A stretch of 64,000 nucleotides of DNA from Lysobacteraceae bacterium (GCA_013823855.1 PNMW01000007.1:1-64000); one strand, 5' to 3'; shown: positions 47,046 to 57,915, counted from the first letter of the stretch. The notes: generated by a model from the letters alone, not told the origin. Made by a program: numbers and translations.

Positions 47046-48380
47046 TCAATCGTCGCGCATCTCCAGGCTGCGATTGATGCCCAGCGCCATCAGGGTGCCG
47101 ACCGCGCCGGACAGCAGGTACAGGCCGACATAGCCGACGCCGAAGCGGCTGGCGATGAACAGCGCGGCCAGTGGCGCGAACGCGGCACCGACCAGCCAGG
47201 CGAGGTCGGAGGTGATGATCGCGCCGCTGTAGCGGTAGCGGCTCGGGAACGTCGAGTTGATCGCGCCGGCGGCCTGGGCGTGGGTGAAGCCGAGCAGCAC
47301 GAAGCCGCCGAGCACGAACAGCAGCGCGCCGATCAGGCTGCCGTGCAGGAACACCGGCAGCAGGCCGGCGAGGCTGAACAGCGCGATCAGGCCGGCGCCC
47401 AGTGCCAGCGTGGCGCGGCGGCCGATGCGGTCGGCGATCTGGCCGGACAGCAGCATGCCGACGATGCACAGCAGCGCGCCGAACATCTGCACGCTCAGGC
47501 ATTCGACGACGCTGACATTCTCGGTGGTCAGCAGGGTCACCCAGGACAATGGGAACACGGTGACGACGTGGAACAGCGCGAAGCTGGCCAGCGGCGCGAA
47601 GGCGCCGAGCACGATGCCGGCGCGCTGGGTGCGCAGCAGTTCCCGGATCGGTGACGGTTCCAGCTCGCGGGTCTGCAGCAGGGCGGTGAACTCCGGCGTC
47701 ACCACCAGACGCAGGCGGGCGAACAGCGCCACCACGTTGATCGCGAACGCCACGCAGAACGGGTAGCGCCAGCCCCATTCGAGGAAATCGGGCGGCGTCA
47801 GCGACGACACCAGGAACGCGAACAGGCCGGCGGCGATGAAGAAGCCGATCGGCCCGCCGAGCTGCGGCAGCATCGCGAACCAGCCGCGGCGGTTCTCCGG
47901 CGCGTTCAGCGCCAGCAGCGATGGCAGGCCGTCCCAGCTGCCGGCGATGCCGACGCCCTGCGCCATCCGCATCAGCGCCAGCAGCACGATCGACCATTCG
48001 CCGAGCGTCTTGTAGCCGGGCAGGAAGGCGATGCCGGCGGTGGCGGTGCCGAGCACGAACAGCGCGAGCGTCAGCTTGGACCCGCGGCCATAGCGTTCAT
48101 GAACGAGGCGGAACAGCACCGAGCCGAACGGCCGGGCGACGAAGGCCAGCGAAAAGATCGCGAACGAGTAGAAGGTGGCGGTCCTGGCGTCGACGAACGG
48201 GAAGAACACCGACGGGAACACCAGCACCGAGGCGATGCCGAAGACGAAGAAGTCGAACATCTCCGACAGCCGGCCGATGACGACACCAATCGCGATCTCG
48301 CCGGGCGAAACGGAGCCGTGCGCATGCGCCGTCGACGACGACGACAGCGCGGTGCTGGGGTGGGCGGTGCTCAGGGCCAT
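47046..48380 (-). CDS. MFS transporter, metabolite:H+ symporter (MHS) type
   Basis: 444 aa with about 12 hydrophobic segments. The start region IAIGVVIGRLSEMFDFFVFGIASVLVFPSVFF and the loop FRLVHERYGRGSKL (MFS motif A variant, R-x-G-R) fit the MHS family (sugar/organic acid:H+ symporters such as ShiA, ProP, KgtP). Repeat loop ADRIGRRATL is the second motif A. Substrate not predictable. ATG 48380 preferred to an upstream TTG. Divergent from cyoA. Confidence 0.88.
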   Translation of the reverse strand: MALSTAHPSTALSSSSTAHAHGSVSPGEIAIGVVIGRLSEMFDFFVFGIASVLVFPSVFFPFVDARTATFYSFAIFSLAFVARPFGSVLFRLVHERYGRGSKLTLALFVLGTATAGIAFLPGYKTLGEWSIVLLALMRMAQGVGIAGSWDGLPSLLALNAPENRRGWFAMLPQLGGPIGFFIAAGLFAFLVSSLTPPDFLEWGWRYPFCVAFAINVVALFARLRLVVTPEFTALLQTRELEPSPIRELLRTQRAGIVLGAFAPLASFALFHVVTVFPLSWVTLLTTENVSVVECLSVQMFGALLCIVGMLLSGQIADRIGRRATLALGAGLIALFSLAGLLPVFLHGSLIGALLFVLGGFVLLGFTHAQAAGAINSTFPSRYRYSGAIITSDLAWLVGAAFAPLAALFIASRFGVGYVGLYLLSGAVGTLMALGINRSLEMRDD

Positions 48381-48526
48381 CGGGCGCAATCCGGGTGCGG
48401 GCCGGGGATGTCCGGCGGCGAGACTGTCGCATGCGGTGGCCCTGCGCGCCCATTGGACAATTGGTCCAATCGCGCACGCCCACCCCGCGGCCCAGACTTC
48501 GACCGCACTCCATCCCTGCGACGTCC

Positions 48527-49621
48527 ATGTCTGCCCGAACGATGCGCTTCGCCGCCACTGTCAGCCTGCTTGCACTGGCCAGCCTGCTGTCCGGCTGCAA
48601 CTGGGTCACGCTCAATGCGTCCGGCGACATCGCCCGCCAGCAGGGCGATCTGATCGTCGTCTCGACGGTGCTGATGCTGCTGATCGTAGTGCCGGTGATG
48701 GCGCTGACCGGCTGGTTCGCCTGGCATTACCGGGCATCGAACAAGCGGGCGACCTATACGCCGGACTGGCATCACTCCACCCAGCTGGAGCTGGTGATCT
48801 GGTCGGCACCGCTGCTGATCATCATTGCCCTTGGCGCGGTGACCTGGATCAGCACTCACACGCTCGACCCGTTCCGCAAGCTCGATCGCATCGACGAAGC
48901 GCGCGCCGTGCCGGCCGACGTGCAGCCGCTGAAGGTGCAGGTGGTGGCGCTCGACTGGAAGTGGCTGTTCATCTATCCCGACTACGGCATCGCCACGGTC
49001 AACGAGCTGGCCGCGCCGATCGACGTGCCGATCGAGTTCCAGCTGACCGCCTCGACGGTGATGAACACCTTCTATGTGCCGACGCTGGCCGGGATGATCT
49101 ACACGATGCCGGCGATGGAAACCCGCCTGCACGCGGTGATCAACAAGGTCGGCGACTACGAGGGGATGTCCGCGCACTACAGCGGTGCCGGTTTTTCGGA
49201 CATGCGCTTCCGCTTCAAGGGAATGGACGGTGCGGACTTTGACCAGTGGGTGGCGAAGGTCCGCGAAACGCCCGCCGAACTCAGCCGTGACGAATACCTG
49301 CGGCTCGAACGCCCGAGCGCGAAGGAAGCCGCGCGCCACTACGGCAAGGTCGTCGAAGGCCTGTACGACGCGGCGCTGAACCTCTGCGTCGACAAGACCA
49401 AGATGTGCATGCGCGACATGATGGCGATCGATGCGCGTGGTGGCCTGGGCCTGGCCAATGTGTACAACGTCGCCCATCTCAGCCATGACGCCGAGCGCCG
49501 TCGCGGCCACGACATCGGCCCGCCGGACAGCTACGTGAGCGCGCTGTGCAGCGTGCCGGCCGATGCCTACATGTCGCCGGTCGATCCGCCGTCCTACGGC
49601 CGCGTGCGCCTCGCACCCTGA
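48527..49621 (+). CDS. cyoA: Cytochrome o ubiquinol oxidase subunit II (CyoA)
   Basis: 364 aa. Lipoprotein signal with lipobox LLSGC, two transmembrane helices (about residues 42-65 and 85-108) and a periplasmic cupredoxin domain with [24 protein letters not shown] and [16 protein letters not shown]. CuA ligands are absent, as expected for a quinol oxidase. A C-terminal extension (Cys-containing, [17 protein letters not shown]) is typical of CyoA. First gene of cyoABCD. Confidence 0.95.
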   Translation: MSARTMRFAATVSLLALASLLSGCNWVTLNASGDIARQQGDLIVVSTVLMLLIVVPVMALTGWFAWHYRASNKRATYTPDWHHSTQLELVIWSAPLLIIIALGAVTWISTHTLDPFRKLDRIDEARAVPADVQPLKVQVVALDWKWLFIYPDYGIATVNELAAPIDVPIEFQLTASTVMNTFYVPTLAGMIYTMPAMETRLHAVINKVGDYEGMSAHYSGAGFSDMRFRFKGMDGADFDQWVAKVRETPAELSRDEYLRLERPSAKEAARHYGKVVEGLYDAALNLCVDKTKMCMRDMMAIDARGGLGLANVYNVAHLSHDAERRRGHDIGPPDSYVSALCSVPADAYMSPVDPPSYGRVRLAP

Positions 49622-49640
49622 ATTCCTGAAGCCCATCGCC

Positions 49641-51662
49641 ATGACGCCTGCCTCCGCCGAACCCCGTTCCGAGCTGGCGACCTTGCTGTTCGGTCGCCTG
49701 AGCCTCGACTCGATCCCGTACCACGAGCCGATCATCCTGGTGACCTTCGCGGTCGCGGCCCTTGCCGGCATCTCGGTGCTGGCCTGGATCACCCGCGCCC
49801 GCGCCTGGGGCTGGCTGTGGCGCGACTGGTTCTGCTCGATCGACCACAAGAAGATCGGCGTGATGTACATGATCCTCGGCTTCGTGATGCTGCTCAGAGG
49901 CTTCGCCGACGCGATCATGATGCGCGCCCAGCAGGCGATCGCCTTCGGCGATTCCGCCGGCTATCTGCCGCCGCATCACTACGACCAGATCTTCACGGCG
50001 CACGGCGTGATCATGATCTTCTTCGTCGCGATGCCGTTCGTGACCGGCCTAATGAACTACATCGTGCCGCTGCAGATCGGTGCCCGTGACGTCGCTTTCC
50101 CGTTCCTCAACAACTTCAGCTTCTGGATGACCACGGCCGGCGCGCTGCTGGTGATGCTGTCGCTGTTCGTCGGCGAGTTCGCGACCACCGGCTGGCTGGC
50201 ATTCCCGCCGCTGTCGGGGGCCGACTACAGCCCCGGCGTCGGTGTCGACTACTACATCTGGGCCTTGCAGATCGCCGGTGTCGGCACCTTGCTGTCCGGC
50301 GTCAACCTGATCGTGACGATCGTCAAGATGCGCGCGCCGGGCATGGGCCTGATGAAGATGCCGGTGTTCACCTGGACGGCGCTGTGCACCAACGTGCTGA
50401 TCGTCGCCGCGTTCCCGGTGCTGACCGCCGTGCTGCTGCTGCTCGGCCTGGACCGCACGGTGGGGACCAACTTCTTCACGAATGACTTCGGCGGCAACCC
50501 GATGATGTACGTGAACATGATCTGGATCTGGGGCCACCCCGAGGTCTACATCCTGATCCTGCCGCTGTTCGGCGTGTTCTCCGAAGTGGTGTCGACGTTC
50601 AGTGGCAAGCGCCTGTTCGGCTACACCTCGATGGTCTACGCGACGGTGGTGATCACCATCCTGTCGTATCTCGTGTGGCTGCATCACTTCTTCACGATGG
50701 GCTCGGGCGCCAGCGTCAACAGCTTCTTCGGCATCACCACGATGATCATCTCGATCCCGACCGGTGCCAAGCTGTTCAACTGGCTGTTCACCATGTACCG
50801 CGGCCGCATCCGCTTCGAACTGCCGATGCTGTGGATGATGGGCTTCATGTTCACCTTCGTCGTCGGCGGCATGACCGGCGTGCTGCTCGCCGTGCCACCG
50901 GCCGATTTCGTGCTGCACAACTCGCTGTTCCTGATCGCCCACTTCCACAACGTGATCATCGGCGGCGTCGTGTTCGGCGTGTTCGCGGCGGTGAGCTACT
51001 GGTACCCGAAGGTGTTCGGCTTTCACCTCGACGTGTTCTGGGGCAAGGTGTCGTTCTGGTGCTGGCAGGTCGGTTTCCTGTTCGCCTTCATGCCGCTGTA
51101 TGTGCTCGGCCTGATGGGCGTCACCCGTCGCGTCAGCCACTTCGAGGACTCAAGCCTGCAGCCGTTCTTCATCGTTGCCGCGTTCGGTGCGGTGCTGATC
51201 GGCTGCGGCATCCTCGCTTCGCTGATCCAGTTCTATGTCAGCCATCAGCGCCGCGAGCAGCTGCGCGATGTCAGTGGCGACCCCTGGGACGGCCGCACGC
51301 TGGAATGGGCCACATCCTCGCCGCCGCCGGAATACAACTTCGCGTTCACGCCGCGTGTCCATGACATCGACGCCTGGTGGGACATGAAGCGTGGCGGCTA
51401 CCAGCGTCCGACCGCAGGCTTCATGCCGATCCACATGCCGAAGGGCACGTCGGCCGGCATCATCCTGGCCGGCATCAGCGCGGTGCTCGGCTTCGCGCTG
51501 ATCTGGCACATCTGGTGGCTGGCGGTGACCGGCTTCGCCGGCCTTGTCGGCTTCGCGATCTTCCACACCTTCAACCTCGATCGCGATTTCCACATCCCGG
51601 CCGACGAGGTGGCGCGCGTCGAGGACGCCCGCACCCGCGCCCTCGCCGCGACCGGAGCCTGA
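49641..51662 (+). CDS. cyoB: Cytochrome o ubiquinol oxidase subunit I (CyoB)
   Basis: 673 aa heme-copper oxidase catalytic subunit. Key elements: [13 protein letters not shown], the heme ligand region [11 protein letters not shown], the Cu(B)/Tyr-His motif [22 protein letters not shown] (two Cu(B) His) and [12 protein letters not shown] (heme His pair). [20 protein letters not shown] contains the D-channel Asn/Asp segment. It pumps protons while reducing O2 with quinol. ATG 49641 gives the family length. Confidence 0.97.
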   Translation: MTPASAEPRSELATLLFGRLSLDSIPYHEPIILVTFAVAALAGISVLAWITRARAWGWLWRDWFCSIDHKKIGVMYMILGFVMLLRGFADAIMMRAQQAIAFGDSAGYLPPHHYDQIFTAHGVIMIFFVAMPFVTGLMNYIVPLQIGARDVAFPFLNNFSFWMTTAGALLVMLSLFVGEFATTGWLAFPPLSGADYSPGVGVDYYIWALQIAGVGTLLSGVNLIVTIVKMRAPGMGLMKMPVFTWTALCTNVLIVAAFPVLTAVLLLLGLDRTVGTNFFTNDFGGNPMMYVNMIWIWGHPEVYILILPLFGVFSEVVSTFSGKRLFGYTSMVYATVVITILSYLVWLHHFFTMGSGASVNSFFGITTMIISIPTGAKLFNWLFTMYRGRIRFELPMLWMMGFMFTFVVGGMTGVLLAVPPADFVLHNSLFLIAHFHNVIIGGVVFGVFAAVSYWYPKVFGFHLDVFWGKVSFWCWQVGFLFAFMPLYVLGLMGVTRRVSHFEDSSLQPFFIVAAFGAVLIGCGILASLIQFYVSHQRREQLRDVSGDPWDGRTLEWATSSPPPEYNFAFTPRVHDIDAWWDMKRGGYQRPTAGFMPIHMPKGTSAGIILAGISAVLGFALIWHIWWLAVTGFAGLVGFAIFHTFNLDRDFHIPADEVARVEDARTRALAATGA

Positions 51663-51666
51663 GCCC

Positions 51667-52293
51667 ATGTCCGCAAGCAATCCCGCGATGACGCACGACG
51701 GCGCGGACCGCTGGCTGGTCCGCGAGGAACTGCACGCCCAGCCGGGGACGATGCTCGGCTTCTGGCTGTACCTGATGAGCGACTGCCTGATCTTCGCCTG
51801 CCTGTTCGCGATGTACGGCGTCGTCGGCGGCAACTACGCGGCCGGGCCGGGCCCGAAGGATCTGTTCGAACTGCCGCTGGTCGCGGTCAACACCGCGATG
51901 CTGCTGTTCAGCTCGATCACCTACGGCTTCGCGATGATCGAGATGCAGCGCCGCCGGGTGAACGCGACGATCGTCTGGCTGGCCGTCACCGGCCTGTTCG
52001 GCCTGGCCTTCCTCGGCATCGAGCTGTACGAGTTCCACCACCTGATCCATGAAGGCGCCGGGCCGCAGCGCAGCGCCTTCCTGTCGGCGTTCTTCACCCT
52101 GGTCGGCACCCACGGCCTGCATGTCAGCTTCGGCCTCGTCTGGCTGCTCACGCTGATCGTGCAGCTCAAGCGCTGGGGCCTGACGGACAGCACACGCCGT
52201 CGCCTGGCCTGCCTGTCGATGTTCTGGCATTTCCTCGATCTGATCTGGATCGGCGTCTTTACCTACGTGTATCTGATGGGAGCGCTGCGATGA
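51667..52293 (+). CDS. cyoC: Cytochrome o ubiquinol oxidase subunit III (CyoC)
   Basis: 208 aa, five transmembrane helices. [21 protein letters not shown] and [12 protein letters not shown], then [16 protein letters not shown], are standard CyoC/COX3 motifs. Starts 4 nt after cyoB and overlaps cyoD by 4 nt (ATGA). Confidence 0.96.
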   Translation: MSASNPAMTHDGADRWLVREELHAQPGTMLGFWLYLMSDCLIFACLFAMYGVVGGNYAAGPGPKDLFELPLVAVNTAMLLFSSITYGFAMIEMQRRRVNATIVWLAVTGLFGLAFLGIELYEFHHLIHEGAGPQRSAFLSAFFTLVGTHGLHVSFGLVWLLTLIVQLKRWGLTDSTRRRLACLSMFWHFLDLIWIGVFTYVYLMGALR

Positions 52294-52718
52294 CTGCCGC
52301 CGACCTGCACAAGCCTTCCGCCACCGCCGACTTCGTCCACGGCCACGACGAGCCGCACGGCCATGACGACCATCATGACGACGGCATTCCGCACGCGAGC
52401 TTCAGGGACTACCTGATCGGCTTCGCGCTGTCGGTGCTGCTGACCGCCGTGCCGTTCTGGCTGGTGATGAACGACGTGCTGCCGTCGAAGCAGGTGACCA
52501 CGGCGGTGATCGTGGTGTTCGCCGTCGTCCAGATGCTGGTGCACATCGTCTACTTCCTGCATCTCGACACCCGCTCGCAGGGCGGCTGGAACATGCTGGC
52601 GGCGATCTTCACCGTGGTGCTGGTGGTGATCACCATCGCCGGCTCGCTGTGGGTGATGTTCCACATGAACGAGAACATGATGCCGATGAGTCCGCACGAG
52701 ATGCGCATCGCCCCCTGA
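52290..52718 (+). CDS. cyoD: Cytochrome o ubiquinol oxidase subunit IV (CyoD)
   Basis: 142 aa with three helices ([64 protein letters not shown]), ending NENMMP as in CyoD. The N-terminal tail is unusually His/Asp-rich ([15 protein letters not shown], about residues 18-32), more than in E. coli CyoD; this could bind metal. Its stop overlaps the SURF1 gene start by one base. Confidence 0.94.
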   Translation: MTAADLHKPSATADFVHGHDEPHGHDDHHDDGIPHASFRDYLIGFALSVLLTAVPFWLVMNDVLPSKQVTTAVIVVFAVVQMLVHIVYFLHLDTRSQGGWNMLAAIFTVVLVVITIAGSLWVMFHMNENMMPMSPHEMRIAP

Positions 52719-53452
52719 TGACAGCGTGGACGAAGGGCCGCCGCATCGCCCTGCTTGCCGTGCTGGCGGCGGCGCTGCTCGGGCTGGTGCTGCTCGGCAA
52801 CTGGCAGCTGGCGCGGCGGGAATGGAAGCTGGCGCTGATCGAGCGGGTCGAGCGGCATCTGGCGGCGGCGCCGGTCGCCGCTCCCGGTCCGGAGGAATGG
52901 ACCGCCATCGGCCGCGACGACGCCTACCGCCGGCTGCGCGCCGAAGGCGTCTTCCGGCATGACCTCGAAACCTGCACGCAAGCGGTCACCGAACGCGGTG
53001 CCGGCTGCTGGGTGATGACGCCGCTGCGCGCCGCCGATGGTCACTGGCTGCTGGTCAATCGCGGCTTCGTCGACGACGCCCACCGCGAGCCGGCGACGCG
53101 TGCCGCAGGCCAGGTGACGGGCCCGGTCGTGATCACCGGCCTGCTGCGGCTCGGCGAACCGGGTGGCGGCTTCCTGCGACGCAATGATCCGGCCGGCAAT
53201 CACTGGTACTCGCGCGATGTCGCCGCGATCGTCGTGGCGCGCGGCCTGCCGACCGGTCGGGTGGCACCGTACTTCTTGGATGCCGATACCGGATCGACGA
53301 TTGCCGGCGGCCCGGTCGGTGGCCTGACGGTGATCCGCTTCGCCAACAGTCACCTGGTCTACGCGCTGACCTGGTACGGGCTGGCGCTGATGGTGCTGGC
53401 GGCGATCGGACTGGTGCTGGGGCCAGGCTGGCGCCAGCGCCCGGCGACCTGA
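52718..53452 (+). CDS. SURF1-family oxidase assembly protein
   Basis: 244 aa. N-terminal helix (IALLAVLAAALLGLVLLGNWQLARREWK) and C-terminal helix (VYALTWYGLALMVLAAIGLVLG) flank the periplasmic domain with GCWVMTPLRAADGHWLLVNRGFV, the SURF1 core, and RFANSHLVYALTWYGLA, the family's C-terminal signature (RN-HLQYA-TWF-LA). SURF1 helps heme insertion into subunit I. Here it takes the place where cyoE (heme O synthase) often sits; no cyoE is in the window. Confidence 0.9.
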   Translation: MTAWTKGRRIALLAVLAAALLGLVLLGNWQLARREWKLALIERVERHLAAAPVAAPGPEEWTAIGRDDAYRRLRAEGVFRHDLETCTQAVTERGAGCWVMTPLRAADGHWLLVNRGFVDDAHREPATRAAGQVTGPVVITGLLRLGEPGGGFLRRNDPAGNHWYSRDVAAIVVARGLPTGRVAPYFLDADTGSTIAGGPVGGLTVIRFANSHLVYALTWYGLALMVLAAIGLVLGPGWRQRPAT

Positions 53453-53496
53453 TCGCGGTGCTTGGCGTGCGCGAGGCCGCTGCTAGGATGCGCGGC

Positions 53497-54831
53497 ATGT
53501 CCGAAGCGCTCTCCGCCACTCGCCGCCTGTCATTGCTCGACGCGCTCGGCGAGACCGCCAACCAGCAGAACGCGATGCTGCTGGTGCAGCTGCGCTGGCT
53601 GGCGGTGTTCGGGCAGGCGTTCACGATCGTCGTCGGCACGGTGCTGTTCGATCTGCTGCTGCCGATGGCGCCGATGTTCGGCATCGTCGGCCTGCTGGTG
53701 CTGCTGAACCTGGTCAGCATGCTGCGGCCGCGGATGGGTGGCGAGGTGCGCAACGGCGAGCTGATGGCTGGCCTGGTGTTCGACATGACCGCGCTGACCG
53801 CGCTGCTGTACCTGAGCGGCGGTGCCGGCAATCCCTTCGTGTTCCTGTACGCCTTGCAGGTCACGCTGGCCGCCGTGCTGCTGGAAACCTGGTCGACCTG
53901 GGTGCTCGCGGCGCTGGCCTGCCTGTGCTTCGCGATGCTGATGCGCTTTCATGTGCCGCTGGTGGTCCGCGGTGGCGATGGCAGCGGCGATCACCTGTTC
54001 CATCTGCACGTGCTCGGCATGTTCGTCTGCTTCCTGCTCGACGTCGTGCTGCTGGTGCTGTTCACCGGCCGGATCAGCGCCAACCTGCGCCGCCGCGACC
54101 AGCGTCTGGCCGACCTGCGCCAGCAGGCCGCCGAGCATGACCACATCGTCCGCATGGGTCTGCTGGCGTCCGGCGCCGCCCACGAGCTGGGCACGCCGAT
54201 GGCGACCATGTCGGTGATTCTCGGCGACTGGAAGCGGATGGCCGCGTTCCGCGATGACCCGGATCTGCGCCAGGAGCTGGACGACATGGACGTGGCGCTG
54301 CAGCGCTGCAAGCGCATCGTCGGCGGCATCCTGATGTCGGCCGGCGAGGCGCGCGGCGAAGCTCCGGCGCTGACCACGCTGGCCGAATCGCTGGCGACGC
54401 TGGTCGAGCGCTGGGGCAATGTCGCGCCCGGCGTGCCGCTCGAGGTCACCATCGAGGAGCCGCTCGACGAGGTGGCGTTCCGGCGCACGCCGGTCGTTTC
54501 CGACACCTCGCTGCGGCAGATGGTGTTCAACGTGCTCGACAACGCCCGCGAAGTGTCGCCCGGCTGGGTCGGCCTGTCGGTGCGCTGCCACGGCGGCGAG
54601 ATCGTGGTGACGGTACGCGACCGCGGCCCCGGCTTTTCCCCGGCGATGCTCGACAACTTCGGCAAGCCCTACCAGTCGAGCAAGGACCGGCCGGGCAGCG
54701 GCCTCGGCCTGTTCCTGGTGGTCAACGTGCTGCGCAAGCTCGGCGGTTCGGTGCAGGCCGCCAACGGCGACAACGGTGGCGCCGTGGTGACCCTGCGCCT
54801 GCCGCTGGCGGCGCTGACCGTCGAGACCTGA
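53497..54831 (+). CDS. regB: RegB/PrrB-type redox-sensing histidine kinase
   Basis: 444 aa. Six N-terminal membrane helices with the quinone-sensing motif GGAGNPF (GGxxNPF) in the loop. The H-box GAAHELGTPMATM holds the phospho-His, and a conserved redox-active Cys lies in ALQRCKRIVGG. The ATPase domain has an N-box FNVLDNAREVSPG, the G1 box VRDRGPGFSP and G2 GSGLGLFLV. A TAGGAT -10-like box is at 53484-53489 just before the start. It follows the quinol oxidase operon directly and is 5 nt before the regulator gene. It probably adjusts respiratory genes to quinone redox state. Confidence 0.93.
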   Translation: MSEALSATRRLSLLDALGETANQQNAMLLVQLRWLAVFGQAFTIVVGTVLFDLLLPMAPMFGIVGLLVLLNLVSMLRPRMGGEVRNGELMAGLVFDMTALTALLYLSGGAGNPFVFLYALQVTLAAVLLETWSTWVLAALACLCFAMLMRFHVPLVVRGGDGSGDHLFHLHVLGMFVCFLLDVVLLVLFTGRISANLRRRDQRLADLRQQAAEHDHIVRMGLLASGAAHELGTPMATMSVILGDWKRMAAFRDDPDLRQELDDMDVALQRCKRIVGGILMSAGEARGEAPALTTLAESLATLVERWGNVAPGVPLEVTIEEPLDEVAFRRTPVVSDTSLRQMVFNVLDNAREVSPGWVGLSVRCHGGEIVVTVRDRGPGFSPAMLDNFGKPYQSSKDRPGSGLGLFLVVNVLRKLGGSVQAANGDNGGAVVTLRLPLAALTVET

Positions 54832-54836
54832 ACGCC

Positions 54837-55382
54837 ATGAGCGACGATGCGCGCACGCTGCTGCTGGTCGAGGACGACGAGGCCTTTGCCCGCACCCTGC
54901 GCCGCTCGTTCGAGCGGCGCGGCTATGTCGTCCATTCCGCCGCCAGTCTCGATGCGCTGCGCGCGCTGCTGGCCGGCATCGCGCCGACCCATGCCGTGGT
55001 CGATCTGAAGCTCGGGCAGGAATCGGGGCTGGCGGTGGTCCGCCACCTGCACGAGCACGATCCCGAGCTGCTGATCGTGGTGCTGACCGGCTTCGCGAGC
55101 ATTGCCACGGCGGTCGAGGCGATCAAGCTCGGCGCCAGCAACTATCTGGTCAAGCCGTCGAATACCGACGACATCGAGGCCGCGTTCAATGGCGAAGCCA
55201 CGGCCGAGGCCGCCGACACGCCGCTGAGCACGCGGCCGACCTCGATCAAGACGCTGGAGATGGAACGCATCCACGAGGTGCTGGCCGAGACCGGTTTCAA
55301 TATCTCGGAAACCGCGCGCCGGCTGGGCATGCACCGGCGCACGCTGGCCCGCAAGCTCGCCAAGCGCTGGGTCCCGCAGTAG
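54837..55382 (+). CDS. regA: RegA/PrrA-type response regulator
   Basis: 181 aa. Receiver domain with the acidic pair LVEDDE, phospho-Asp in AVVDLKLGQESG, Thr in VVLTGFAS and Lys in LVKPSNTDD. The C-terminal Fis-type helix-turn-helix (ERIHEVLAETGFNISETARRLGMHRRTLARKL, given in two parts: ERIHEVLAETGF and NISETARRLGMHRRT) is the almost invariant RegA DNA-binding region. Partner of the kinase upstream. Confidence 0.95.
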   Translation: MSDDARTLLLVEDDEAFARTLRRSFERRGYVVHSAASLDALRALLAGIAPTHAVVDLKLGQESGLAVVRHLHEHDPELLIVVLTGFASIATAVEAIKLGASNYLVKPSNTDDIEAAFNGEATAEAADTPLSTRPTSIKTLEMERIHEVLAETGFNISETARRLGMHRRTLARKLAKRWVPQ

Positions 55383-55402
55383 CGCCCGTCGGGCTGCAGG
55401 TT

Positions 55403-56377
55403 TCAGAACACCTTGCGTCGGCGCAGCCAGAACACCAGGCCGATGCCGAGGCTGGCCAGCAGCGCCAGCACGCCGAAGTAGCCATAGCGCCACTTCAGCT
55501 CCGGCATGTTCTCGAAATTCATGCCGTAGATGCCGGTGATCAGGGTCATCGGGAAGAAGATGATCGACACCGCCGTCAGCGTGCGCACCACTTCATTGGT
55601 GCGGTGGCTCATTGCCGCGAAGTGCAGCTGCACGGCGACCTCGACATCCTTCTGCAGCGCATCGCCATGGACCTGCACCCGGGTCAGATGCTCGACCAGA
55701 TCGTCGAGGCGCACGCGCTGGTTTTCGGTCAGCTCGATGCGCATCCGCCGGCGCCAGGTGCCGATGGTCTGCAGGTTGTGTTCGCAGAGCAGTTCGAACT
55801 GGTGGGCCTGCTTGCGGTAGTTCAGCAGTTCCTGCCAGTCGTCGAACGGGTCCTGCGGATCGAGCAGCGCGTCCTGCAGCTTTTCCAGCCGGTCCTCCAG
55901 CTCGTCGACGATCATCAGGTAGCGGTCGACCATGATGTCGAGGATCGCGTGCACCAGCCCGACCGGCGTCGACGGGAAGCGCAGCTTGGTTTCGCAGAAC
56001 TTTTCCTTGACCCGCTGGAACGACACGTTCTCGGCCGCGTGGACGGTGATCAGCAGGCGGTCGAACAGGAAGAAGGCGGCGGACTTGGTGACGATCAGAT
56101 TGGACACCGACTCGCAGTCTTCCGGCGTCAGGCCGCGGAAGATCAGCATGTCGTAGTCCTCGGTGCCGTCGAAGTACGACGGATGATCACCGTTGAAGCT
56201 GTCGGCAATGTGGGCGTCGTGGATCTTTTCGCCAGTCAGCCGCTCCGCCCACTGCGGCCAGTCGCGGGCGTCGCTGCGGGTGAAATCGAGCCAGATGAAG
56301 CCTTCGGCCGGAAGCCGGTCGACGCTGTCGAGCCGCACAGGGCATTCGCCCTGCCGGTTGAGCCGATAGATCTGCAT
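55403..56377 (-). CDS. corA: CorA-family divalent cation transporter
   Basis: 324 aa. A long cytoplasmic alpha/beta plus helical domain is followed by two C-terminal membrane helices with the CorA selectivity motif YGMNF (about residues 283-287) and the basic tail LRRRKVF. The sequence PMTLITGIYGMN before the motif is family-typical. It may carry Mg2+, or Zn2+ like the ZntB branch. Converges with regA. Confidence 0.92.
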   Translation of the reverse strand: MQIYRLNRQGECPVRLDSVDRLPAEGFIWLDFTRSDARDWPQWAERLTGEKIHDAHIADSFNGDHPSYFDGTEDYDMLIFRGLTPEDCESVSNLIVTKSAAFFLFDRLLITVHAAENVSFQRVKEKFCETKLRFPSTPVGLVHAILDIMVDRYLMIVDELEDRLEKLQDALLDPQDPFDDWQELLNYRKQAHQFELLCEHNLQTIGTWRRRMRIELTENQRVRLDDLVEHLTRVQVHGDALQKDVEVAVQLHFAAMSHRTNEVVRTLTAVSIIFFPMTLITGIYGMNFENMPELKWRYGYFGVLALLASLGIGLVFWLRRRKVF

Positions 56378-56388
56378 CGGGTCGGGAC

Positions 56389-56820
56389 TTACTCGGGCTC
56401 GCCGTTGGGGTCCAGCGTCAGCATCTGCTTGAAGAAGACCCGCAGTGCCTCGTCGAACTTCTCGCGCATGCCGTCCTCGACATCGACGCCATAGCGTTCC
56501 ACCGAGCGCAGCGGCAGGTAGCCGGCGAACGGGTAGGGCGGCGAGCTGGTGAAGGCCTTGGTCAGCTGGACACGGTGGAAGTAGATCAGCGAGCCCTCGA
56601 TCTTCGATTCGAGTGCCCGGCTGTAGACCGATACGCGGATGCGCGGATCGTCGGGAATCCGGGTGCCGATCTCGGCGGCGATTTCCAGCGCGCGCGCCTT
56701 CATCGCCGTATCGGTGAGCAGCAGGTTGTCGCTGCGTGCCTGGATATCGAACGCGCCGGCCTGGGCGGACATCAACAGCGCGGCGGCGGCGAGCACGGCG
56801 GATAAGCGTCGGGAAAACAT
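56389..56820 (-). CDS. Putative secreted protein
   Basis: 143 aa. Signal peptide (about residues 1-23, MFSRRLSAVLAAAALLMSAQAGA) then a soluble domain with ARSDNLLLTDTAMKARALEIA and SSPPYPFAGYLPLRSVERYGVD. No family recognised. It precedes corA on the same strand by 11 nt, so the two probably form an operon. Confidence 0.65.
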   Translation of the reverse strand: MFSRRLSAVLAAAALLMSAQAGAFDIQARSDNLLLTDTAMKARALEIAAEIGTRIPDDPRIRVSVYSRALESKIEGSLIYFHRVQLTKAFTSSPPYPFAGYLPLRSVERYGVDVEDGMREKFDEALRVFFKQMLTLDPNGEPE

Positions 56821-56925
56821 CGCTGCAAACCTCCGGAACCGGAACTGCGGATGGCTGTACCCCGGACTGCGCGCGGCGAGCGGGCCGCTTGCCGACCCGC
56901 TCGCCGCGGCCCGCCGCAGGCGGCC

Positions 56926-57915
56926 TTACTTCAGCAGGTCTTCGACGGCGGCGCGTTCTTCACGCAGCTCGTTCTCGGTCAGGGTCATGCGGCCGCGCGA
57001 GAAGTCGTCGACCGACAGACCCTGGACGATCTCGTAGTCGCCGTTCTTGCAGATGCACGGGTAGCCGTAGACGATGCCCGGGGCGATGCCGTAGCTGCCG
57101 TCCGACGGGACGCCCATCGACACGATCTTGCCGTTCGAGCCCAGCGCCCAGTCGCGCATGTGGTCGACGGCAGCGGAAGCCGCCGAAGCCGCCGACGACA
57201 GGCCGCGGGCCTTGATGATCGCCGCGCCGCGCTGCTGCACGACCGGGATGAAATCCTTTTCCAGCCATTCCTGGGTGACCAGGTCGCGGGCTTTCTTGCC
57301 GCCGATCGTCGTGTGGCTGACGTCCGGGTACTGGGTCGAGCTGTGGTTGCCCCAGATGATGACGTTGTCGATGTCGTTGCCGTGGACGCCGGTCTTCGAG
57401 GCCAGCTGGCTGATCGCGCGGTTGTGGTCGAGGCGGACCATCGCGTGCACCTGGCGCGGGTTCAGGCCTTCCTTCGAACCGGCGGTGGCGGCGATCAGGG
57501 CGTTGGTGTTGGCCGGGTTGCCGACCACCAGCACCTTGACGTTCTTCGAGGCCTTGGTCGCCAGCGCCTTGCCCTGCGGGCCGAAGATGCCGCCGTTGGC
57601 GGTCAAGAGATCCTTGCGCTCCATGCCCGGGCCGCGCGGACGGGCACCGACGAGCAGCGCGTAGTCCGTGCCTTCGAAGCCGGTTTCCGGGCTCGAATGC
57701 AGTTCGATCGAATGCACCAGCGGGAACGCGCAGTCCTCGACTTCCATGATCGTGCCCTTCAGCTTTTCGAGCACTTCCGGCACCGGCACCTCGATCAGCT
57801 GCAGGATGACCGGCTGGTCCGGGCCGAGCATCGAGCCCGAGGCGACACGAAAAATCAGCGAGTAGGCAATCTGGCCGGCGGCGCCGGTGATGGCGACCTT
57901 GACGGGCTTCTTCAT
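56926..57915 (-). CDS. mdh: Malate dehydrogenase
   Basis: 329 aa, the cytosolic-type (MalateDH-SF1) enzyme of the TCA cycle. NAD site [32 protein letters not shown] binds substrate (loop Arg); [26 protein letters not shown]; the catalytic His in [22 protein letters not shown] near the C-terminus. AGGAA precedes the ATG. A CATAAT box (minus strand, 57978-57973) about 60 nt upstream of the start is a likely -10. Confidence 0.97.
   Translation of the reverse strand: MKKPVKVAITGAAGQIAYSLIFRVASGSMLGPDQPVILQLIEVPVPEVLEKLKGTIMEVEDCAFPLVHSIELHSSPETGFEGTDYALLVGARPRGPGMERKDLLTANGGIFGPQGKALATKASKNVKVLVVGNPANTNALIAATAGSKEGLNPRQVHAMVRLDHNRAISQLASKTGVHGNDIDNVIIWGNHSSTQYPDVSHTTIGGKKARDLVTQEWLEKDFIPVVQQRGAAIIKARGLSSAASAASAAVDHMRDWALGSNGKIVSMGVPSDGSYGIAPGIVYGYPCICKNGDYEIVQGLSVDDFSRGRMTLTENELREERAAVEDLLK

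Noticed and set aside
46728..47654. A 308-codon frame running from the array trailer into the MFS gene antisense strand.
   Set aside because: No protein features; mostly antisense to the transporter and Ala/Gln-rich by composition.
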